From JAICIG01 sp035532215 (lineage in GTDB: Bacteria > Planctomycetota > Planctomycetia > Pirellulales > JAICIG01): a DNA stretch of 8,829 bases. The translations under genes were made by a program, and so were the position numbers. This document shows, piece by piece, positions 1 to 5,763 of the stretch (position 1 is the first letter of the stretch; every line of letters begins with the position of its first letter). The notes beneath the pieces are model-generated. The model saw nothing but the letters and a program-made list of their open reading frames with translations, had not been told where the DNA came from and ran no database searches. The stretch spans positions 1-8,829 of the forward strand of contig DATKRK010000199.1 in assembly GCA_035532215.1 (NCBI GenBank), given 5' to 3'.

Positions 1-73
1 CCTTGCCAGCCGCCGCGGCGCCAATCAAAATAACGCTTTCCCGATTTACCCGCCTTTAACTTTCTGAATCGCC
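1..73. other. Left edge upstream of argG, unassigned
   Basis: These bases lie before the argG start. All three plus frames reach a stop here (for example TAA at 31-33 and TGA at 65-67), so this could be the last few codons of an upstream gene cut by the window edge. Ten to twenty residues are too few to identify anything. I see no convincing -35/-10 pair. The TGA at 65-67 is in frame with argG and fixes its earliest possible start. Confidence 0.4.
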
Positions 74-1288
74 ATGCCTAGCTGCGTTCTTGCCTACTCG
101 GGCGGTCTCGATACGTCGGTCATCCTGGGCTGGCTCCAGGACGAAGGTTACGAAGTCCACGCGGTTTACGTCGATCTCGGTCAGCCTTGCGAGGATCGCC
201 AGGCGATTCTGAACAAGGCCAAGCAGTGCGGGGCCAAGTCGGCCCGCATCGTCGACGTGCAGGACGAGCTGTGCCGCGATTTCGCCTTTCCGGTCTTGCA
301 GTGGCAGGCCAAGTACGAAGGTATTTACCTGCTGGGCACGTCGATCGCCCGGCCGCTGATCTCGAAGGCTTGCTTGCAAGTCGGCCGCGAGGTCGGCGCC
401 GACGCCTTCGCCCACGGCGCCACGGGCAAGGGCAACGACCAGTGCCGTTTTCAATTGGCCGCCGAGGCGCTCGAGCCTTCGGTCCAGGTCATCGCTCCAT
501 GGCGAATCGAAAAATTCCGCAAGCTGTTTCCGGGCCGCACGGAGATGATCGCCTATTGCGAACAGCGGAAGATTCCGGTCAAGGCCTCGGTCGCCAAGCC
601 CTACAGCTCCGACGAGAACTGCCTGCACATCAGCTACGAAGCCGGCAAGCTCGAAGACCTCTCGGTCAACGGCGTCGAACTGGTCGACTTCGGCATGACC
701 GTTTCGCCGCAGCAGGCGCCCGACAAGGTCGAGCCGGTTACGATCGCCTTCGAGTCGGGCGTGCCGATCAGCGTCAACGGCCGGCGGCTGAAGCCGATCG
801 AGATCGTCAAGGAATTGAACCAGATCGGCGGCCGCAACGGCGTGGGCCGCGTCGACGTGGTCGAGAACCGCTTCGTGGGCATGAAGAGCCGCGGCGTCTA
901 CGAGGCGCCCGGCATGACCATTCTCTACGACGCCCACCGCGTCGTCGAACAACTCACCCTCGATCGCGATTTGACTCACCTGCGCGACCGGCTGGCGCCG
1001 GAAGTCGCCGAGATGGTCTATTACGGTTTCTGGTATCACGCCAAGTTGGACGCCTTGCTGGCGTTCATTCGCGAGGCTCAGCGGAACGTGACGGGCGAGG
1101 TCACGCTGAATCTGTACAAAGGCAACTTGATGGTCGCCAGCCGCACCAGCCCGCGGAGCCTGTACGACGAAGGCATCGCCAGCATGGAAGGCGGCGGCTC
1201 GTACAACCAGACCGACGCCGAGGGCTTTTTGCGAATTCAGGGTTTGCCCGGCCGCGTGCAGGGTAGAATCAATCGGCGGGAATACTAG
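74..1288 (+). CDS. argG: Argininosuccinate synthase
   Basis: This enzyme joins citrulline and aspartate using ATP, giving argininosuccinate, AMP and pyrophosphate: the next-to-last step of arginine synthesis, in the cytoplasm. The 404-residue length matches the family. The N-terminal PP-loop reads AYSGGLDTS (residues 7-15), the ATP-binding signature of N-type ATP pyrophosphatases. HGATGKGNDQ (114-123) is the conserved substrate and nucleotide loop. The later SSDENCLHISYEAG segment and the region around YYGFWYHAKLDALLAF fit the C-terminal synthetase and oligomerisation part. The start is secure, because an in-frame TGA sits only two codons upstream (65-67) and the PP-loop begins at residue 7. 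There is no good Shine-Dalgarno sequence. The gene ends directly against a repeat-filled gap. Nothing looks broken, and all key motifs are present. The long minus-strand open frame beneath it is a GC-bias shadow. Confidence 0.98.
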   Translation: MPSCVLAYSGGLDTSVILGWLQDEGYEVHAVYVDLGQPCEDRQAILNKAKQCGAKSARIVDVQDELCRDFAFPVLQWQAKYEGIYLLGTSIARPLISKACLQVGREVGADAFAHGATGKGNDQCRFQLAAEALEPSVQVIAPWRIEKFRKLFPGRTEMIAYCEQRKIPVKASVAKPYSSDENCLHISYEAGKLEDLSVNGVELVDFGMTVSPQQAPDKVEPVTIAFESGVPISVNGRRLKPIEIVKELNQIGGRNGVGRVDVVENRFVGMKSRGVYEAPGMTILYDAHRVVEQLTLDRDLTHLRDRLAPEVAEMVYYGFWYHAKLDALLAFIREAQRNVTGEVTLNLYKGNLMVASRTSPRSLYDEGIASMEGGGSYNQTDAEGFLRIQGLPGRVQGRINRREY

Positions 1289-1395
1289 GGTTCCGAGTTC
1301 CAGGTTTCAGGTTCCAAGTTCCAGGCGAGCCGGAGGCGTAAGCCTCCGGGTGAGTCAGGTTTCAGGTTCAAAGTTTCCGCGTTCAAGTTCCTCCG
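1289..1395. repeat. Intergenic GTTCCAGG-type repeat cluster with central hairpin
   Basis: Starting at the base after the argG stop, degenerate direct copies of GTTCCAAGTTCCAGG fill 1289-1325. They are followed by a hairpin (1330-1349) and then more copies in the same orientation (about 1356-1390, for example AGGTTTCAGGTTCAAAG). The same word family and the same hairpin recur at 4450-4585. Clusters of this type are, to my recollection, widespread in planctomycete intergenic DNA; their function is not known to me. No open frame here looks protein-like. Confidence 0.8.
1324..1355 (+). repeat. GTAA-loop hairpin repeat, copy 1
   Basis: A 32-nt unit contains a perfect 8-bp stem (1330-1337 with 1342-1349, CCGGAGGC against GCCTCCGG) closed by a GTAA loop (1338-1341), a GNRA-type tetraloop if transcribed. 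The unit matches copy 2 at 4490-4521 except at three positions, two of which are the two sides of one base pair. It lies about 40 nt after the argG stop. There is no T-run behind it, so it is not a classical intrinsic terminator, though it could protect the 3' end of the mRNA. Confidence 0.8.
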
Positions 1396-1446
1396 TGTCG
1401 TCCTGCTATCCCCTATTGATAATGCCAGACGGCAAGCGGTTTCCCG

Positions 1447-2319
1447 GTGCAAATTCAATGCGTGCATTGCGGCAAGCAGTATTCGCTGCGCGACGAAAAC
1501 GTCGGCTCGCAGTTCGCCTGCCGGAGTTGCGGGAAACTGTCGCCGATCTCCGCGCCGAAGCCCGACGAATCGGCGGTCGTGGGTCCGCCGCTGCCGGCGG
1601 CAGTGCGGCAAGCGGCCGTGCGGCAAGCGGCGCCGGCCTCGCCAGCCGACGACGTGATCGAAACGCAATGCCGCCACTGCGGCAAGCAGTACAAAGTGCG
1701 CGCCGCCGCGGGCGCGCAGTTCAAGTGCAAGCAGTGCGGCAGACTATCGGCCGTAGCCTCGCCCTCGCCGCCGCAGCCGACCGAGCGCGTGCTGAAGGCC
1801 CTGCCGCAGCGCGCTCGACCGGCGCCGCCCGCCGCGATACCGGCTCGCGCTGCGCCGCTGGCCGCGAGGCCCGCGGCCCCGGCGGCCCGGCCTGCCCAGG
1901 CGCGGCTGGTTGCGATGCCCGAAGAGCCGGTCGCAGCGGAACTCGTCGCCGAACCGATCGAAGCGTCGTCTTTGGTTTCGCCCGGCATGCTCGATCTGCT
2001 CAACGAGGCCAGCCTGCCCGCCGCCGCGTCGCCGTATGGTCTGACGCCGGCCGAAGCCCGGCCTTTGCCGCGAAGTCCCGCGCCGCCGCCGCGGAAACCG
2101 AAGCACCAACGCAACTCGGGCCCCGGCTTCGACGGCGAGAAGTTAGGGCTAGTCCTCGGCGGCGCCTTTTTCATCTGCGTGGGAATCGGGCTTGTCGCGC
2201 TCGGCATTTACGGGGTTCAAAACGGCTATCGGCGACCGTTTCGAGCGATTGTCTGGGGCGGCATTGCGATTTTCTCGGGCTTCATGATGGTCATTGGGCG
2301 GCCGATCACTAGAGATTAA
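1447..2319 (+). CDS. Membrane-anchored protein with two zinc ribbons
   Basis: This is a 290-residue protein of unknown role. Two closely similar zinc-ribbon modules come first: C5-x2-C8-x16-C25-x2-C28 and C75-x2-C78-x15-C94-x2-C97, both built as CxxCGKQY...F-C-x-x-CG. The similarity implies internal duplication. A long Ala/Pro/Arg-rich, probably disordered linker follows (about 100-225). It ends in two hydrophobic segments (about 229-252 and 261-282) that should cross the membrane, leaving the ribbons probably cytoplasmic. The start is GTG at 1447: an in-frame TAA at 1420-1422 closes the frame, and this is the only sensible start before the first ribbon. The Shine-Dalgarno sequence is weak. 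The linker carries a 15-bp tandem duplication giving AVRQA twice. Proteins of this layout are common and uncharacterised in planctomycetes; nucleic-acid or protein contact by the ribbons is only inference. Confidence 0.85.
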   Translation: MQIQCVHCGKQYSLRDENVGSQFACRSCGKLSPISAPKPDESAVVGPPLPAAVRQAAVRQAAPASPADDVIETQCRHCGKQYKVRAAAGAQFKCKQCGRLSAVASPSPPQPTERVLKALPQRARPAPPAAIPARAAPLAARPAAPAARPAQARLVAMPEEPVAAELVAEPIEASSLVSPGMLDLLNEASLPAAASPYGLTPAEARPLPRSPAPPPRKPKHQRNSGPGFDGEKLGLVLGGAFFICVGIGLVALGIYGVQNGYRRPFRAIVWGGIAIFSGFMMVIGRPITRD

Positions 2320-2361
2320 CAACCTACCAGTTGACCTTCTTAGCGACTTTCGGAACTATCC

Positions 2362-2907
2362 ATGCACGCTTGGCACGATATCTATCTCGATGACGAAGTC
2401 ATCGAAAAATCTTTTCCGGTGGTCATCGAGGTGCCGTCGGGCAGCAAGAACAAATACGAACTCGACAAGAGCACCGGCTTCTTGCGGCTCGACCGGGTGC
2501 TCTACAGTTCGGTCCATTACCCGGCCAACTACGGCTTCATTCCCCGAACGTACTGCGACGACGGCGACCCGCTCGACGCGCTGGTGCTCGGCCAAGAGCC
2601 GGTCCATCCGCTGACGATCGTCGACTCGCGGGCGATTGGCGTGATGCGGATGCGCGACGACAAGGGGATCGACGACAAGATCATCGCCGTCAGCGTCCAC
2701 GACCCGGCCGTCACGCAGTACCGCGATCACAAGGAGCTGCCCGAGCACACCCTGCGCGAGGTGAAGCGGTTCTTTCAGGACTACAAGCAGCTCGAGCACA
2801 AGGAGGTGGTGGTCGAAGACTTCGTCGGTCCGGCCGATGCCATCCGGATCATCGAAGAAGCGCTCGACATGTACCGCAAGTTGCGCCGCGGCGAACTGCG
2901 GCACTAA
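2362..2907 (+). CDS. ppa: Inorganic pyrophosphatase, family I
   Basis: A soluble cytoplasmic enzyme that hydrolyses pyrophosphate to two phosphates with divalent metal, pulling forward reactions that release pyrophosphate. At 181 residues it has the normal bacterial family I length. Visible hallmarks are YELD (32-35), the YPANYGFIP segment (53-61) and the signature DDGDPLDALV (66-75), which holds metal-binding aspartates. Further acidic residues (DDKGIDDKI) occupy the place of the third metal-binding region, and a Lys/Tyr-rich FFQDYKQLE stretch follows. The ATG at 2362 gives a normal N-terminus; the ribosome site is poor (CGGAAC about 8 nt upstream). It lies 42 nt after the zinc-ribbon gene and 32 nt before the small membrane ORF, so all three may share a transcript. 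Its own product argG releases pyrophosphate nearby, but a repeat gap separates the two genes. Confidence 0.97.
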   Translation: MHAWHDIYLDDEVIEKSFPVVIEVPSGSKNKYELDKSTGFLRLDRVLYSSVHYPANYGFIPRTYCDDGDPLDALVLGQEPVHPLTIVDSRAIGVMRMRDDKGIDDKIIAVSVHDPAVTQYRDHKELPEHTLREVKRFFQDYKQLEHKEVVVEDFVGPADAIRIIEEALDMYRKLRRGELRH

Positions 2908-2939
2908 CTCTTCGACATTGATTTCGCTCGCGAGAACTC

Positions 2940-3065
2940 ATGGCACGTTGGCCCTATAGCCGCTGGACCTGGCTGTTCACCTACGGCACGATTTTCGTGC
3001 TGTTTCCGCTCTGCTGCCTGTTGGCCTACGCCTGGGTCCGCGGCTGGCGGCTTTGGCCGTGGTGA
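2940..3065 (+). CDS. 41-aa Trp-rich single-pass membrane miniprotein
   Basis: A short open frame (ATG 2940, TGA 3063-3065) begins 32 nt after the ppa stop on the same strand. Its 41 residues start MARWPYSRWTW, pass through a hydrophobic core (about residues 11-32, including FVLFPLCCLLAYAWV) and end RGWRLWPW. This gives one predicted transmembrane helix with basic residues on both sides, six tryptophans and two adjacent cysteines. Codons keep the GC-rich third-position bias of the neighbours, which supports real coding. A weak GAGA lies about 6 nt upstream. I recognise no family. Its position suggests cotranslation or cotranscription with ppa, with the hairpin at 3077-3121 ending the unit. Very short ORFs can be chance, so this remains likely rather than certain. 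Confidence 0.6.
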   Translation: MARWPYSRWTWLFTYGTIFVLFPLCCLLAYAWVRGWRLWPW

Positions 3066-3076
3066 TTTATATTTCG

Positions 3077-3121
3077 GCCGATTCATTTATATCGCCCCGC
3101 GCGGCGCGCGTTTGAATCGGC
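3077..3121 (+). terminator. Possible hairpin terminator after ppa and miniprotein
   Basis: A perfect 9-bp inverted repeat GCCGATTCA (3077-3085) and TGAATCGGC (3113-3121) encloses a CG-rich core (CCGCGCGGCGCGCG) that can fold on itself. It begins 12 nt after the miniprotein stop, the right place for a transcript end. There is no T-run following, so Rho-independent termination in the E. coli sense is not shown; it may simply be an mRNA 3' structure. Confidence 0.35.
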
Positions 3122-3198
3122 GTCGAGTCGCAGGATTCTCCGAGAAAACAAGGGGTTCGCGCCTCGCGAGGCTCTCGGGCGGCGGCCAAAACAGGGCA

Positions 3199-3231
3199 TT
3201 TCATGCCCGATCGGCGCCCGTTTCATGCCCG
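3199..3231. repeat. Paired TTTCATGCCCG 11-mers spaced 22 bp
   Basis: TTTCATGCCCG occurs at 3199-3209 and again at 3221-3231, exactly 22 bp apart, about two helical turns. The first copy is also part of the hairpin GGGCAT-TTC-ATGCCC (3194-3208). A two-turn spacing puts both copies on one face of the helix, as for paired regulator sites, but no gene starts close downstream, so an operator role is only a possibility. Confidence 0.4.
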
Positions 3232-3445
3232 CTTTGACGCATATCGATAAATCACCGCGAGCGGCATTTTCGCCTGCGGGCCGAGGTTTTGGCCCTTTTC
3301 TTGCATCACCGGGGTTGATGATTTCGTGCGGCATATAAATCATGTTTTTTGCTTTCCAAGGCGGCCCGTCTGCGGCCAACCGCGCGAGTTCGGCAAGCAG
3401 AGTTCGAATGCGGCGCCGCCGCCGTCGAACGACCCCGTGCTGGCT

Positions 3446-3583
3446 CTAGCCCGGATTATTCATCAGCCCACACCAACCCGAAGCGCAAGCGAGGCGGAGC
3501 AACGCACTTACCTCGCTGGCGCTTCGGGTTTGTATGGATCGCTTTGTCAAGTAATAGCTGGGCTGATGAATAATCCGGGCTAG
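3446..3583. mobile_element. 138-bp MITE-like nested palindrome
   Basis: The ends are perfect 25-bp inverted repeats: 3446-3470 (beginning CTAGCCCGGATTATT) and 3559-3583 (its exact reverse complement). Inside is a second inverted pair, 3475-3494 (AACCCGAAGCGCAAGCGAGG) and 3511-3530, matching at 19 of 20 positions around a 16-nt loop. There is no transposase frame; short open frames crossing it are just readings of the palindrome. The inner 20-mer resembles palindromic repeats I recall from planctomycete genomes. I see no clear target-site duplication, since the CTAG at each outer edge is part of the inverted repeat itself. A non-autonomous element moved in trans, or a REP/BIME-like palindrome, are both possible. 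Confidence 0.7.
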
Positions 3584-3869
3584 GGCGCCGGGCAGACCGA
3601 CCTTATCGCCCCCGCGGCTTGCTCGCAATCGCCAGCGATTCGGGCAATTCGGGCTCGTCCCAAGGGGCAAGCCGCCTTGCGATTACCCTTGCGCGCCGCC
3701 GAACGAAGAAAGGCCGCTCCTTGGCTTCGAAAAAGGGGTTAGGTCCGGATGGAATCGCAACCCATCGGGCTCTCTTTGGCGAAGCGTAAAAGCACGCGTT
3801 CCGTTACCCAGCGTCGATCGATAGGTTTAGCAATTCGCATGCCGGATTCGATGCCCGAAACGGCCGTCA

Positions 3870-3878
3870 TGCTATAGT
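3870..3878 (+). promoter_or_regulatory. Possible extended -10 promoter
   Basis: TGCTATAGT (3870-3878) matches an extended -10 element (TGn followed by TATAGT, one off TATAAT). There is no good -35 at 16-18 bp. It would start RNA near 3885, leaving a leader of about 100 nt before the 153-aa gene at 3984. It is the best candidate in the gap but rests on a single short motif. Confidence 0.35.
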
Positions 3879-3983
3879 TGAAAGCGCCGCCGGCAGCGCC
3901 TGGCGGCAGCGACTTCGAACCATGTCCAAGGCGTACGTCGCCGGCGCACGCAACAGCTCCAGCTTCTACAAGAGACAAAGTCG

Positions 3984-4445
3984 ATGGAATCCGCCCAACC
4001 GGCCGCAGAAATCATCTGGCACTACACTTTGCGGCAGCACTACGAGGGCATGTTGCGAGCCGGCCAAATCACGCCTTCCAGCGCGTTTGCGCCGCAAGCC
4101 AAGCGGCCGGCCGTCTGGTTCACCACCAGCGCGGACTGGGATCCGATCGTGAACAAAGCCATCCGCCTGGCTGACGATACGCTGCGCGTGCTGGGCCGCG
4201 ACGAACTGCACACCGTCGGCCTGGGGCCGATGCGCCTGGGCGTCGCCGCACGACTCGCGCCGCTTACCTGGCACGATTACAAGCGCGAAAGCGGCATCCC
4301 TGCGAAGGCGGCCAGCCAGATTACCGCCGCGGCCGCACGATGCCAGTCGCACCCCAGCGCCTGGTTCGCCACCTTCGAGCCCGTCAGCCGATCCGAGTGG
4401 CTGGTCGTCGAGCAGTGGGATGGCTGGCGCTGGGTCGCGGTCTGA
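3984..4445 (+). CDS. Uncharacterised 153-aa protein, possibly ART-like fold
   Basis: A complete 153-residue soluble protein with no signal peptide or membrane segment. The N-terminus has IIWHYTLRQHYEGMLRAGQI (10-29), followed by PAVWFTTSADWDPIVNKAIR (42-61). The pattern aromatic-HYT, then a helix ending in L-x-x-G, then a VWF strand resembles the opening of ADP-ribosyltransferase-fold proteins such as DarT (which have H-x-T then a helix with I-x-x-G). The catalytic pattern is not demonstrable by eye, so this is weak inference. The C-terminal half contains WHDYKRESGI and ends SRSEWLVVEQWDGWRWVAV, a pattern I recall from bacterial hypothetical proteins of this length. The start is supported by AAGAGA about 9 nt upstream. 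It stands alone, 217 nt before the hydrolase, with a repeat element between them. Confidence 0.75.
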   Translation: MESAQPAAEIIWHYTLRQHYEGMLRAGQITPSSAFAPQAKRPAVWFTTSADWDPIVNKAIRLADDTLRVLGRDELHTVGLGPMRLGVAARLAPLTWHDYKRESGIPAKAASQITAAAARCQSHPSAWFATFEPVSRSEWLVVEQWDGWRWVAV

Positions 4446-4449
4446 ACAA

Positions 4450-4585
4450 GGTTCCAAGTTGCAAATTCCAGGTTGATTTTCGCCCGGCCGGCGAGCGGGA
4501 GGCGTAAGCCTCCCGGTCAGTGCCGCCATCTGAGGTTTCGCCGAAGTTTAGCTCAGACTCTTTTTCAACCTGGGAATCTGGAACC
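4450..4585. repeat. Second GTTCCAAGTT repeat unit with inverted ends and hairpin
   Basis: The gap between the 153-aa gene and the hydrolase repeats the design seen after argG. At the left edge, 4450-4476 begins GGTTCCAAGTTG and ends CCAGGTTGA. The right edge (4565-4585), read on the minus strand, is GGTTCCAGATTCCCAGGTTG plus A. So here the word family forms imperfect inverted ends, whereas at 1289-1395 it is in direct orientation. Copy 2 of the hairpin lies between. The 4586-4662 remainder holds only the hydrolase leader. Confidence 0.7.
4490..4521 (+). repeat. GTAA-loop hairpin repeat, copy 2
   Basis: The 8-bp stem is CGGGAGGC (4496-4503) with GCCTCCCG (4508-4515), loop GTAA (4504-4507). 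Compared with copy 1 at 1324-1355, the second pair of the stem is G-C instead of C-G, so pairing is kept although both bases changed. The conserved flank GGCGAGC stands on the left in both copies and GGT(G/C)AGT on the right, so the conserved unit is larger than the stem. Confidence 0.8.
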
Positions 4586-4650
4586 CTAAACGTGGCGCCG
4601 CGTGTTGCGGTTGGCTAAAACAACAGCGAATTGAATCAACGCCCGCTTGC

Positions 4651-4659
4651 CAAGGAAAG
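4651..4659 (+). promoter_or_regulatory. Strong Shine-Dalgarno before the hydrolase
   Basis: CAAGGAAAG lies just before the ATG at 4663, with AGGA about 6 nt from the start. It is the clearest ribosome-binding site in the window, where most genes have weak ones, and it fixes the hydrolase start. Confidence 0.7.
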
Positions 4660-4662
4660 TTT

Positions 4663-5733
4663 ATGCTCTCCGCTCTCGCCGCCGCGATCTGCTGCGCGAC
4701 CTTATCTCAAGCCGAACCGGCCGACGTCGCCGGCCGCTATCGCGATCATCGCCAGTTGACGACTTATATCGACGACGCCGGCCAAGTGTACCCCATCAAA
4801 ACTTGCGAAGATTGGGCCGAGCGCCGCAAGCACATTCTCGCCGGCATGCAGGCGGCGATGGGCGAGCTGCCGAGCCGCGAGCATCTGCCGCCGCTCGACG
4901 TGCAGGTGATCGAGACGGTTCCGGGCAAAGGTTTCACGCGGCTGAGAATCTCGTTCGTCGCCGAGCAGGGCGACCGCGTGCCGGCGCATCTGTTCCTGCC
5001 CGAGGCGGCGAAAACCAAGCCGGCGCCGGCGATGCTCGCGCTGCACCAGACGACCGCCATCGGCAAGGACGAACCGGCGGGGCTGGGCGGCTTGCCGAAT
5101 TTGCACTACGGCCTGGAACTGGCCGAGCGCGGCTACGTGGTGCTGGCGCCCGACTATCCGTCGTTCGGCGATTACAAGTACGACTTCAAGGCCAGCCCTT
5201 ACGCGTCGGGCACGATGAAGGGCATCTTCAACCACATGCGCGCGGTCGATCTTTTGCAAAGCCGCAGCGAGGTCGACCCCGAGCGGATCGGCGTGATCGG
5301 GCATTCGCTCGGAGGGCACAACGCGATGTTCGTGGCCGCGTTCGACGAACGGTTGAAAGTCGTCGTCTCAAGCTGCGGCTGGACGCCCTTTCACGATTAC
5401 TACGAAGGCAAGATCGCCGGCTGGACCAGCGACCGCTACATGCCCCGGCTGCGCGACGTGTACAAGCTCGACCCCGACCGCGTGCCGTTCGACTTCTATG
5501 AAGTCGTGGCCAGCTTCGCGCCGCGAGGCTTCTTCTCCAATTCGCCCATCGGCGACAACAATTTCGCCGTCGAGGGGGTCAAGAAAGGCGTCGCTGCGGC
5601 CCTGCCGATTTACCAGCTTTACGGCCATCCCGAGCGGTTGCAGGTGTGCTACCCGGACAGCGGTCATGACTTTCCGCCCGAGGTGCGGGAAGAAGCGTAC
5701 CGGTTCGTGGATGAGATGTTTAAGCCCGACTGA
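4663..5733 (+). CDS. Exported alpha/beta hydrolase (dienelactone hydrolase/esterase type)
   Basis: A 356-residue serine hydrolase, probably cleaving an ester; the natural substrate cannot be read from sequence. Residues 1-17 look like a signal peptide (hydrophobic LSALAAAICCATL, likely cut after SQA), though the n-region lacks a positive charge. The nucleophile elbow is GHSLGG (213-218, Ser215), the probable acid is D298 in IGDNNF, and the His is H335 in DSGHDFP. These give a full triad in the right order. LALHQTT (about 126-132) fits the oxyanion-hole strand, and LAPDYPSFGDY the following loop. The layout resembles acetyl-xylan-esterase and dienelactone-hydrolase-like enzymes, which planctomycetes carry in large numbers for polysaccharide breakdown. 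It has its own leader and strong ribosome site, and ends 30 bp from the convergent HEPN-like gene. Loss of function is not indicated. Confidence 0.9.
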   Translation: MLSALAAAICCATLSQAEPADVAGRYRDHRQLTTYIDDAGQVYPIKTCEDWAERRKHILAGMQAAMGELPSREHLPPLDVQVIETVPGKGFTRLRISFVAEQGDRVPAHLFLPEAAKTKPAPAMLALHQTTAIGKDEPAGLGGLPNLHYGLELAERGYVVLAPDYPSFGDYKYDFKASPYASGTMKGIFNHMRAVDLLQSRSEVDPERIGVIGHSLGGHNAMFVAAFDERLKVVVSSCGWTPFHDYYEGKIAGWTSDRYMPRLRDVYKLDPDRVPFDFYEVVASFAPRGFFSNSPIGDNNFAVEGVKKGVAAALPIYQLYGHPERLQVCYPDSGHDFPPEVREEAYRFVDEMFKPD

Positions 5734-5763
5734 GCGCGCGTGGCTGGCGGGTTGCGTGTGTGT

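Larger units (their letters stand above)
3066..3983. other. Gene-poor 0.9-kb intergenic region
   Basis: No open frame here has a convincing protein-like sequence, a ribosome site and sensible codon use together. The content is repeats: a hairpin (3077-3121), paired 11-mers (3199-3231), an AT-richer strip (about 3236-3350), a nested palindromic element (3446-3583) and a possible promoter (3870-3878). Between 3584 and 3860 I see no structure I can name. A minus-strand 79-codon frame (3739-3978) is the least shadow-like of the candidates but has no recognisable motif or start signal. The region may be a decayed gene or a landing site for repeats. Confidence 0.6.

Noticed and set aside
56..1039. 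Long minus-strand open frame opposite argG
   Set aside because: It mirrors argG in a GC-biased genome and its residues (Ala/Asp/Leu/Arg/Val-rich) match no family; argG on the plus strand is certain.
1350..2312. Arg/Ala-rich plus-strand frame over the zinc-ribbon gene
   Set aside because: It is an alternative frame of the zinc-ribbon gene; cysteine pairs, linker and transmembrane helices appear only in the 1447-2319 frame.
3315..3339. TTGATG ... TATAAA as a promoter
   Set aside because: The spacer is only 13 bp and no credible gene follows.
3446..3583. CRISPR repeat or tRNA-like element
   Set aside because: There is a single nested palindrome, no regular repeat-spacer series and no cloverleaf.
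3326..3670. Short plus and minus frames across the nested palindrome
   Set aside because: They simply translate the inverted repeats (similar peptides from both strands) and have no start signals.
3739..3978. Minus-strand 79-codon frame in the large gap
   Set aside because: Part of it looks slightly protein-like, but there is no motif, ribosome site or partner; retained only as a note.
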